DNA of 64,000 bases from Acaryochloris sp. CCMEE 5410. Lineage in GTDB: Bacteria; Cyanobacteriota; Cyanobacteriia; Thermosynechococcales; Thermosynechococcaceae. Below, one piece after another: positions 47,779-55,725 of the stretch. The notes under the pieces are model-generated. The model was not told the origin of the DNA. It saw nothing but the letters and a program-made list of their open reading frames with translations, and did no database searches. Position 1 is the stretch's first letter; each line of letters opens with the position of its first letter. The position numbers and the translations under genes were made by a program. The stretch is taken from assembly GCF_000238775.2 (NCBI RefSeq), contig NZ_AFEJ02000001.1, forward strand, positions 1,550,001 to 1,614,000. Direction: 5' to 3'.

Positions 47779-49101
47779 ATGGTTATTCTTCGGCCCCAGG
47801 TTGCCCTGCTATCGACTGCCCTCTCAATTGCAACCCTCACAATCGCTTTCCCCACCCCTAAGACTTGGGCAGCCCCAAACTCCGACTCGTCCAAGGCCAT
47901 CATTGACGAAGTTTGGCAGATTATCAAAAATGATTATTTAGATACAACCTTCAATGGTACAGATTGGCCCGCTATTCGCAGCCAATACCTAAACCGTACC
48001 TATACTTCCAAAGAAGAAGTCTATGATGCAGTTCGAGAAATGCTAGACCAGCTTGAGGATCCTTATACTCGCTTTTTGGATCCTCAGCAGCTTAAAAACA
48101 TGCAAATCAGTACTTCAGGCGAACTAACCGGAGTGGGGGTACAAATCACTCAGGATGAAAAGACGAAAGACATTACTGTTATTGCTCCGATTGAAGGCAG
48201 TCCTGCTGCCCAAGCAGGGCTCTTAAATCAAGATGTGATCATTCAAGTAGATGACACCAGCACTGAAGGGATGGATATTGATGAAGCGGTTAAGTTAATT
48301 CGAGGCCCCGTTAACTCTAATGTGACCCTTACCGTTTTACGGGGGCAGGATCAGTTGAGTTTTAAGATCAAGCGGGCTCGTATTGAAATCCATCCGGTTC
48401 GATTTTCCTCTCAAACGACTCCATCTGGTCCTGTGGGCTATATCCGCCTTAACCAATTTAGCAACAATGCCACTTCTGAGATGCGCGAAGCCATCCAAGA
48501 ATTGGAAAAACAAAAGGTCACTGGATTTGTTCTAGACCTGCGCTTAAACCCGGGTGGATTGCTATATTCCAGCACTGAAATTGCCCGAATGTGGATGGGG
48601 GAAGGAACAATTGTGGCTACTGTGGACCGTGAAGGGGGCGAAGATAAACTCACGTCTGATAAGAATACTCTAACGGATAAGCCGCTTATCATCCTGGTGG
48701 ATGGAGGGTCTGCCAGTGCTAGTGAGATTCTGGCTGGGGCCTTGCAAGATCACCAACGCGCTGTTTTGCTCGGCACTCAGACGTTTGGAAAAGGACTGGT
48801 GCAATCTGTACAGCCTTTAGAAGATAATTCGGGGTTATCTATAACGGTTGCCAAATACATGACTCCCAAGGGTCGAGATATTCATAAAAAAGGTATTGAG
48901 CCCGATATCGAAGTAAAACTTACCGATAAGCAACGGAGCGACCTGTTCCAAAACCCACGCAAACTAGGCACAACCTCTGATCCTCAATATGTGAAAGCTG
49001 TAGCCGAACTCAATAAGCAAGTTGAAAAGCATCGTTGGGATAATGTCACCGTTGCCACCCAATATCTGTGCTCATACCTTACATCCTTGATCGTGAATTA
49101 A
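47779..49101 (+). CDS. C-terminal processing peptidase (S41)
   Basis: The start is taken as ATG 47779 (MVILRPQVALL); a TTG at 47752 adds nine residues. The protein, about 440 residues, has a signal sequence (about 1-30), then a PDZ domain (LTGVGVQITQDEKTKD to VNSNVTLTVLRG) and the S41 catalytic domain. The Ser/Lys dyad is the third Ser of GGSASASEILAG (about residue 313) and TFGKGLVQS (about 338), 25 apart as in the D1 processing protease. It should act in the lumen or periplasm, cutting C-terminal tails, for example precursor D1. CtpA, CtpB and CtpC cannot be told apart confidently. A duplicated or stem-loop-rich end region with an ISKra4-like element follows. Confidence 0.93.
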   Translation: MVILRPQVALLSTALSIATLTIAFPTPKTWAAPNSDSSKAIIDEVWQIIKNDYLDTTFNGTDWPAIRSQYLNRTYTSKEEVYDAVREMLDQLEDPYTRFLDPQQLKNMQISTSGELTGVGVQITQDEKTKDITVIAPIEGSPAAQAGLLNQDVIIQVDDTSTEGMDIDEAVKLIRGPVNSNVTLTVLRGQDQLSFKIKRARIEIHPVRFSSQTTPSGPVGYIRLNQFSNNATSEMREAIQELEKQKVTGFVLDLRLNPGGLLYSSTEIARMWMGEGTIVATVDREGGEDKLTSDKNTLTDKPLIILVDGGSASASEILAGALQDHQRAVLLGTQTFGKGLVQSVQPLEDNSGLSITVAKYMTPKGRDIHKKGIEPDIEVKLTDKQRSDLFQNPRKLGTTSDPQYVKAVAELNKQVEKHRWDNVTVATQYLCSYLTSLIVN

Positions 49102-49213
49102 GAACGTTGCGATCGCACCCGCTAAACCAGCCAACGCCCCCTCAGCAAAGGCAAGGCATATGATCAATCCCTACCTGTAGGAGAAAAATTTTTGACCACC
49201 GGGAATAGCCGAC

Positions 49214-50358
49214 GGGAGCATGTCACCTTTGCAGATTGTTTTGAAATCGTTCAGGATACAAGTGTTGCCCAGAAGTCTTCATCAATGAACTCCGAAAAAG
49301 CAGCTCAACTCAAAGTCCATCTTGATGCGATAGCCCAATTACTGTACGAAGAAAGCGATCCAGAGAACCTGAAGACGCTAGAAGGTATTGAGATGACGGT
49401 GCGTCAGCAAATTCAGACCCATGTCAGTCCCGAACTCGGTCATTTTTATCCGCACAGCTACTGGCACAGCAGCAGGCCGCAACCGACGCCTGAAAAGCAC
49501 CTTGGGCGTTCTAAGCATTACAACTCAACAGGCACAGCATCTAGCCGTTTCCCCCTATCGTCAAATCAGTCCTCATTTAGAGAATTGTTGCTTGCGCATC
49601 AGTGCCAATGTCTCCTATGCTCAAACTGCTAAAGATGTGGCTTATTTAACTGGGATTCAGGTACCAGCCAAAACCCAGCAGCGATTGGTGCATCAACAAC
49701 GGTTTCCTACCCCCAGGCTCATGAAGCTTTAACCGAAGTGAGTGTAGATGGTGGCAAAGTGCGCATCCGCACCCCTTTAGGACACCCTTGTCAGTGGAAA
49801 GACTATAAAACCCTGGCAACGCATGTGGGACTCATCGCGGATTATCACAATAATGCCCGGCTCATTGACTGGACTCACCAGCAACCGTTAGCCTCTCCAC
49901 TGACTTGTTTAGGGGATGGTCATGATGGCATTTGGAATATCATTCGTCAGCTGAGCATACCTGAGCAACGGCGAGAGATTCTGGACTGGTACCATCTGGT
50001 GGAAAATCTTCATAAGGTCGGTGGGTCCCTCAAACGTCTGCACCAGGCTGAGCAGCTCTTATGGCAGGGGAAGGTTGATGAAACCTTGGCTCTATTTGAG
50101 TCATTGAAGAAAAAGCAGGCCCAAGTCTTTTGCAACTATGTTCGCAAACATCGGCATCGGATCGTCAATTATGACTATTACCAGAGTGAGCAAATCTGCT
50201 CTATTGGGTCTGGGGCTGTTGAATCTGCTATCAAGCAGATTAGTCGCAGAGTCAAAATTTCAGGGGCGCAGTGGAATGAAAGTAATGTCCCGCAAGTGCT
50301 GGCACATCGGTGTGCTTACCTCAATGGCTTAATTGGAATGCAAAGGTGACATGCTCCC
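49214..50358 (+). mobile_element. ISKra4-like insertion sequence, 1145 bp, 20-bp perfect ends, 9-bp target duplication
   Basis: The ends GGGAGCATGTCACCTTTGCA (49214-49233) and the exact reverse complement (50339-50358) match at all 20 bases. The 9-bp direct repeat ATAGCCGAC flanks it (49205-49213 and 50359-50367). The target was the left arm of a hairpin, ATAGCCGAC...GTCGGCTAT (50359-50386). The transposase is frameshifted (separate entry). Target-site length and end sequence fit the ISKra4 family. Confidence 0.9.
49285..50349 (+). pseudogene. ISKra4-family transposase, frameshifted
   Basis: ATG 49285 (MNSEKAAQLKVHLDAIA) starts the ISKra4-type N-terminal region, then the frame changes near 49440 into FIRTATGTAAGRNRRLKSTL and CLRISANVSYAQTAKDVAYL. 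It changes again at the C5 run around 49710, after which it reads EVSVDGGKVRIRTPLGHPCQ, GDGHDGIWNIIRQLSI and SIGSGAVESAIKQISRRVKI. The Asp in SVDGGKVR, the Asp in GDGHDGIW and the Glu in GAVESAIKQ fit a DDE triad. At least two frameshifts make it inactive unless they are sequencing errors. The second looks like a one-base loss in a C run. Confidence 0.82.
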
Positions 50359-50386
50359 ATAGCCGACGAATTGCCACGTCGGCTAT
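50359..50386 (+). terminator. hairpin at the IS insertion target
   Basis: ATAGCCGAC (50359-50367) pairs perfectly with GTCGGCTAT (50378-50386) around a 10-base loop. The upstream arm also survives at 49205-49213, separated by the IS. It may have been the terminator of the ctpA gene; no strong T tract follows. Confidence 0.5.
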
Positions 50387-50480
50387 AGGGCTAATATTGA
50401 ATTACTTTATAGACCTAAAACACAAGATCTGAAGAACTCTTCATAGCAGTCAACGTCAAAGTTTTTATTGCCCCGATAGT

Positions 50481-51635
50481 TTAAATCGCACTATTAGAGA
50501 CTTTTAAATTAGTCCTTTTGGAGGTCAATGAAAGATATATTTCTCTCAATCTTTTATAGGAATGGGCAATATCATACTGCTTGCATTTTTCTTTTGCTTC
50601 GCTACCCATAGATTGCGCCACTTCTGAATTTTTCAGCAAGAAAATTAGTTTGTTGGCTAATAGCTCACAATCCTTAAACGGAATAATAAAACCAGTTTTC
50701 TGATCATCGATTGCAGATCCCATGCCTCCTGCAGTCGTACCCACAACCGGTTTGCTCATATTCATTGCTTCCACTAAAGCAATTGGTAATCCCTCCCATA
50801 GGGAAGGCATCGCCACAACATCAGCGAGGGCCAATAAGGTCGGAACATCTTCGCGATAGCCAGTGAAAATAACCTGATCAGCAATACCTTCACTTTGAGC
50901 AAAGGACTGGAGCATTTCTAAATCTGGGCCAGCCCCGACCAACAAGAAACGGGTATTTGGAAACTCTTTTAAAATTGAGGTTGCAGCTTTCAGTAGGTAA
51001 ATTTGACCTTTTTGAGTGTCCAATCGACCTACATTACAAATCACCTTTTCTCCAGGTTGAATACCTAGCTTTGATCGTTCATGATCGACGACTTCTTGAG
51101 CAGGAGCCTTAAACTCTTTTAGCGGTAAGCCATAAAATAATGTTTCTACTTTTTGGGGTTGAACTTTACGCGCGGTCACCATAAAGTCGCGTACAGGTTC
51201 TGAACAAGCTATCGCTGTTGTTGTCAAGGGCGATAATAGGGCATCCACTGCCGTCAGATAAAGTGGCTGTTTAGGAAAAACTGCATGTTCATGAACAATA
51301 TTGGGCAAACCTTTTGTGGTTCCAACTAAGCGCCCAAATGTCGTAGAACCATATCCACTTAAGTGTAGAATATCGGGTTTTTCTTGCTCAATTAATTTTG
51401 AAAGATCTAGAAAAGTCCTAGGATCAAATTTACTTCGGCCCAAGAAGAATACTGGAACTCCTTGACGTTCAAAAATTTGCGCTGCTTCCTCAGGTGCTCG
51501 TAAGCTACAAATGCTGAACCGAATCTCCTGTGAATTGAAGCAAGGAATCCACCGCTCGATAGCCTTAGATACACCATGAATCTCTGAGCCAGCAACGCTC
51601 AGCTTATCCATGACATGCATTACATGAATAGCCAT
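50481..51635 (-). CDS. GT4-family glycosyltransferase
   Basis: The 384-residue protein starts MAIHVMHVMDKLSVAGSEIH, the GT-B N-terminal loop typical of GT4 enzymes. Later motifs are KVICNVGRLDTQKGQIYLLKAA, ANTRFLLVGAGPDLEMLQSFA-like segment (FLLVGAGPDLEML) and the E-x7-E site LWEGLPIALVEAMNMSKPVV. It should transfer a sugar to a lipid or polysaccharide acceptor. It sits alone between the ISKra4-like element and a murE remnant and is not part of the EPS locus at 20-34 kb. It has AT-rich codon use similar to that locus. Confidence 0.88.
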   Translation of the reverse strand: MAIHVMHVMDKLSVAGSEIHGVSKAIERWIPCFNSQEIRFSICSLRAPEEAAQIFERQGVPVFFLGRSKFDPRTFLDLSKLIEQEKPDILHLSGYGSTTFGRLVGTTKGLPNIVHEHAVFPKQPLYLTAVDALLSPLTTTAIACSEPVRDFMVTARKVQPQKVETLFYGLPLKEFKAPAQEVVDHERSKLGIQPGEKVICNVGRLDTQKGQIYLLKAATSILKEFPNTRFLLVGAGPDLEMLQSFAQSEGIADQVIFTGYREDVPTLLALADVVAMPSLWEGLPIALVEAMNMSKPVVGTTAGGMGSAIDDQKTGFIIPFKDCELLANKLIFLLKNSEVAQSMGSEAKEKCKQYDIAHSYKRLREIYLSLTSKRTNLKVSNSAI

Positions 51636-51958
51636 ATATGAAAATTTTAATCAATAGTTTACATAGTACTATAGATTCTTTAATCCAGATTTTTTGTAAC
51701 TTAAATTACAATCCTGAGCCATTTTTACCTAGCTACTAAATTTACCCATCGAGAAGTCATAACTGAGTATTTAGATCGCAAAAAAAAAATTGGCAGAATT
51801 AAAATATCGATAATTCAAATAGGTCTATTACTACTAGTGAAAATCACTTTTTAGGTTCATTAACCCTCAACTAACCTTGAAGAAAATTCTAGCTTTTTAT
51901 CGGAATATGTCGATCAGTAGTCTACAAACAAGTTTGACGACATGGAGGAGATGATGAT
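51636..51958. other. AT-rich stretch between glycosyltransferase and murE remnant
   Basis: I see no supported gene. It should contain the promoter of the minus-strand glycosyltransferase. Confidence 0.45.
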
Positions 51959-52099
51959 GCGATCGCACCAGCTAAACCCGGCGATACTATTCTTATTGCG
52001 GGCAAAGGCCATGAAGATTACCAAATTCTCGGCACTGAAAAAATCCATTTCGACGATCGCGAAGTAGCACAAGCAATCTTATCTCAGCGTTTTGGCTAA
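51959..52099 (+). pseudogene. 3' remnant of murE (UDP-N-acetylmuramyl tripeptide synthetase)
   Basis: The frame from GCG 51959 to TAA 52097-52099 gives 46 codons with [20 protein letters not shown] and [13 protein letters not shown]. This is the recognisable C-terminus of MurE, with the conserved GKGHEDYQ motif near the end of the ligase. There is no preceding MurE coding in the window, and the region before 51941 is unrelated. It is a decayed fragment or a 3' end duplicated by a rearrangement. The intact murE must be elsewhere. Confidence 0.82.
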
Positions 52100-52298
52100 C
52101 AACTGCTGATCAGGTAACTCCACTTATCTTCGACGGATTGGTTGATAGTGCCGAATAACCACTGATTCTTCACGTACCACATGAGTTGTAAGAAGTTTTA
52201 TTCAAAGCTTGTGGACTTTGGGGTTGCGCTCAAGACAACATAATTGATGTGATAATCTCACAGAGCTAGCTCTTGACCAATGCCAAGTCTCTGATTCA

Positions 52299-52794
52299 AT
52301 GGCAATTTATCATCGCTTAGAGTCCCCCACTCAGACATCAGAAGATGCCAAGCAACAAGTGATTAGCCAAGAAATCTGGGGCAGACCACCCCGAGGTAGT
52401 GAAACGGCTAAGGTCAAAGCTTATGTGGGTTCCCTACCAACAGGAGCACGAGGGATTGAATTCACAACTGACATTAAGCTAGGGCTTGCTGAAAAAGTCT
52501 GAAACAGCTTGAAACCCCTATAGCTGCGTGATTTTTTCAAGTTATACGAACAACTTAGTGCAAGGTAAAATTGCTTGAAACGTCGCAAAATCGTTAATTG
52601 GCCTTGCACATGAAAATGTTTTCACAAGCTATAACAACCATATATCAATACTTTTGACTTTTTCAGCAAGCCCTAAGCTAGATCCCGGCTCACCACCAGG
52701 ACATGCTTATTGGAGTGGACCTCGAACTGGGGTTAAACTGCAGGGCGACTTCGCTACACTCAAGGTGTTGACCATTATCAATCGTCAACAATGA
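52299..52794 (+). pseudogene. small protein gene of unknown family, split by a 192-bp MITE
   Basis: From ATG 52299 the frame encodes 61 residues, with ISQEIWGRPPRGSETAKVKA and YVGSLPTGARGIEFTTDIKL, up to the target duplication at 52475-52481. The MITE then adds LAEKV and a stop. After removing the MITE and one TAAGCTA copy, the frame continues in register from 52681: DPGSPPGHAYWSGPRTGVKL, ending at TGA 52792-52794. The restored protein would have 98 residues. Its stop overlaps the ATG of the next ORF (ATGA). I recognise no named family; its Gly/Pro-rich core GIEFTTDIKLDPGSPPG suggests a compact conserved domain. The gene is now broken. Confidence 0.75.
52482..52673 (+). mobile_element. 192-bp MITE with 18-bp perfect ends and 7-bp target duplication
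   Basis: The end GGGCTTGCTGAAAAAGTC (52482-52499) is repeated as its exact reverse complement at 52656-52673. The direct repeat TAAGCTA flanks it (52475-52481 and 52674-52680). It has no transposase gene and interrupts a small ORF. Its ends resemble those of common IS1182/IS5-like elements, but this is not verified. Confidence 0.88.
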
Positions 52795-53132
52795 CAAATA
52801 TTTCTGCCTCCAATAAGCTTGTAGAACTCGTTGAGGTTACCTCAGCGGTGGTACCCATTGCTGTATTCCAGCAAAGTCCAGCGGAACTTTCCGAGCAGAA
52901 CTCAATAGAATTTCAAGATGGGTTTGATGACCTAGACTATCTTAAATTCTCGTTATTGCAGTTGCCCTCTGGTAAGCCGACTACCCTTGTCTATCATCAA
53001 AATTCTCCTAACCCAGGCGTTGAAATTTGTGTCATCGCAGATGAATCGAACCGAGAAGGAGTAATCCAAGAGGTTATGCAACTTTTAAATCTACCCACCA
53101 CAGCTTTAATATGCGTGCATCCCGAGATTTAG
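52791..53132 (+). CDS. small acidic protein of unknown function
   Basis: The 113-residue frame starts at ATG 52791, sharing four bases with the stop of the MITE-split small gene (ATGA), so it was probably in an operon with it. Segments include DGFDDLDYLKFSLLQLPSGK and NPGVEICVIADESNREGVIQ; a single domain of alternating strands and helices is likely. No signal peptide or membrane helix is seen. I recognise no family. With its partner broken, expression may be lost or changed. It lies 78 bases from the end of the convergent pPIWI_RE gene. Confidence 0.65.
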   Translation: MTNISASNKLVELVEVTSAVVPIAVFQQSPAELSEQNSIEFQDGFDDLDYLKFSLLQLPSGKPTTLVYHQNSPNPGVEICVIADESNREGVIQEVMQLLNLPTTALICVHPEI

Positions 53133-53210
53133 GACAAGAGATAAATTGGATAGATTCTTCTGCAATAGCAGTACAATCGTAATTTCTGGAGGAAAGAAAC
53201 TATGTGTTCG

Positions 53211-55725
53211 CTAAGGTATTTCTGAATCGTCTTCGTTAAAGGCCCACTCCTTCAGCTTTTCAGCTAGTGATAGTGGCAATGGGTATTCGCACTCATCAGG
53301 AGTCCACCAGTGCAGTGCTCTGAGTTTGTGGGTAATTGCATGATGCAACTCAATTTTTTCGGGTGACGGGGTAGCGAAAATATTATGAGCGCGTGGCTGA
53401 GGAACCTTCCAGCCACTTAATGGTGATGGAACACGAGGAACATCTACACCCTTACGTCGAGATGAATAAGCTTGAAAACGACTCATATTCCTTCGCTGTG
53501 CATTGCTAGTTCTGGGTTTTCGAGCGATGCTCAGTACAGTTTGAGTAAATGATGTCTCTTCGAGGTCACAGGCTTGTGGAACAAATATTCCCCCAGCAAA
53601 AGACGCAGTCTCTTCCTCGAAGTTCTCTGAATCCATTGGCAGACCGTATCCAGTAGGGACTTCGTGATACATCCCATCACGAATACGAATGAGATGAATC
53701 TTGGTGGTAGGTGGATGGTCAGGATCAAATTGACTGTCTTGCAACCATTGCCAATATCGACGGGCGTTCTGAGCATGGGCAAATAGGTAAATATCATCAG
53801 CGCTGGAATACATTAAGCTTAGTTGACTTAACATAGTGTTGATGACTTGCTCCGTTTTCCCTGATTGATTCTTAGCTGCTTGGGCATGGGCCAATTTACA
53901 AATTGCGGCAGGCATGGACAGAAACTCTAGACTTCTCTCCGGCAGCAGAACACCAACCTCATTCTTGTGGATACAGACCAAAACTGGTTCATTGAAGCTT
54001 TTTGAGGCTGTCTTATTATTGCGACTGATGATATAAAAACCAGCATAGACCGTGTTATCAATGCTGCTTGCCTCTATGCTGTCAGAATTCACTTCTGATA
54101 ATGGGATATTTTGGTCAAAGGGCAAAATGGCGTCTAAAATCGCACTCAATGCAGGATTATCAAGATCCTTGACCTCTTTGGTCTCGTGCCCCACTTCATC
54201 GCTCACCTCTGTGGAGACAATGCACTGCGGAACAAGATTATATTTTGGTAGTTGAGATTTTAAGTGGGATTTCGGATCACGCCCATCACGATAGCTAGGA
54301 TGTTGTTTAGAAAGAATTTCAATGATGATTGGAGTCGGTTTATTTGGTTGGTTTTGCTGACCAAATTCTTTAATATGCTGAAGGTTGGGGATGCTCCGAT
54401 TATTCCGCTTTTCTTCCACAATAGGATCTGATAGTCCTTGTAACGGACGAAAATCTAGCTTCAGGCTGTTTCCGAAGTAGTGCTGAGCGACCTTCTCCAA
54501 AGCTGCTTGAACCTCTTCTGTACAGCAGCAAATCAGATGCGTCTGGCTGTCTATACGCTCTTTGAGAAAGTTTTTCACAGATTGATCAAGTTCAGGTAGC
54601 TTACCCTGCGACGGCTTCTTGATTTCTGGATTAGACTTAAATCTCTGTTGAAGGTTGGATTTAGTCTCTCTAGAAATAGACAGCTTCTTCCACGGCTGAG
54701 TCAAGCTGACACTCGACGGCAGCACTGCCTTAATCTGCTGGAGGAAGGCTCTCTCATCTGCGAACGGCACTCCTGTCCCCCATCCGGCTTTTTGGTGGCT
54801 GCGGGCAGGAATCAAAATGTCAGTGTGGTCTGTGTCAAGAAAGTTCAGTGGACTGGCCAGCACATCTGCAATAGCAGGAAGCCTCACAGTTAGGCGTTCT
54901 AGAATCCTAAGTATTCGCTGCCTTTTCCATTGAGGAACATAGTCATCCTCTTCTTGGCGGTAGTTAGCTTCCAGACTAGTGAATGCGTTAGGATCTTGAA
55001 GATTATAGTCACCTAGCCAGGGTTGCGATCTCCTCACGTAGCAGTGCGTCGTTCTCTTCTTTAGCCGGATACCCGATTCTTCCTTCTGCTTGACGATCCA
55101 GCGTTTCATTTTGAAATGCAGGTTTATTTTCCGGGTGTCCAGGTCACTCTGGGTGGAGAGAATGACAGCAACTGATGTCCGATGATTGTGGATTCCTCGA
55201 AATGGGGGCCAGGAGACTAACTCAACTGTATTGCTACTGCGTCCTGGACCGAACAGGTGGATGTTCCCCTAATTGGTATTGGTGCTGGGTGAGCTGTAGT
55301 GCAAGTGCCCATGCAGGTGCCCAATACTCCTGATCCGTTGCAGTAACTTTAGACCAACGAAACTGCTCTGGTCTGCAATATGGCATCAGTGCTGCGTGTG
55401 CTGACTCTGGATAGCAAACCTCAACCCACTTTCTAAAGATCAAGGCAAGGGCCTCTGGCTCAATCAGTTTAGAGGCTAAAAATGCTTGAGGGTTAGGCTT
55501 TTGATCTTTGCCAATTCTCAGACGGTTGATCGCTCGAAGTTGTGGCAGCAGTAACCGGAGCGTACCTAGAAGTGGAGTTGTCGGTGCCCTCTTCTTTGGC
55601 TCATCATAATGGGCCTCGAATTTCTCTAGATTGGGCAGCGGCATTGTATAGCCCGTAATCCCTTCGGTGAGCGTGTCGGTGTACTCAAGGGACAGAGGCT
55701 GAAAGTATTTGTATTTTGTGCTCAA
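53211..55725 (-). pseudogene. pPIWI_RE protein gene (prokaryotic PIWI, DUF3962/RNaseH_pPIWI_RE), frameshifted
   Basis: Two minus-strand frames, 55725-55234 (163 aa) and one open from about 55270 to 53211, join into a protein of about 838 residues. The region between them reads SSNTVELVSWPPFRGIHNHR then TSVAVILST, so the second frame starts well before its first ATG (55109). The join needs removal of one base, for example in the C4 run at 55266-55269. The joined protein follows the pPIWI_RE plan: N-terminal X domain, a MID-type region with IIIEILSKQHPSYRDGRDPK (about 465-485), and an RNase H-fold region with GFYIISRNNKTAS, LIRIRDGMYHEVP, FAGGIFVPQACDLEE and an end like EYPLPLSLAEKLKEW. The TTG start at 55725 overlaps the helicase TGA. 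A MPLPNLEKF start at 55644 is also possible. Confidence 0.82.

Noticed and set aside
55230-55275. Programmed ribosomal frameshift in the PIWI gene
   Set aside because: No heptameric slippery sequence or clear downstream pseudoknot; the C4/G4 run alone is too weak. Left as a possible indel.
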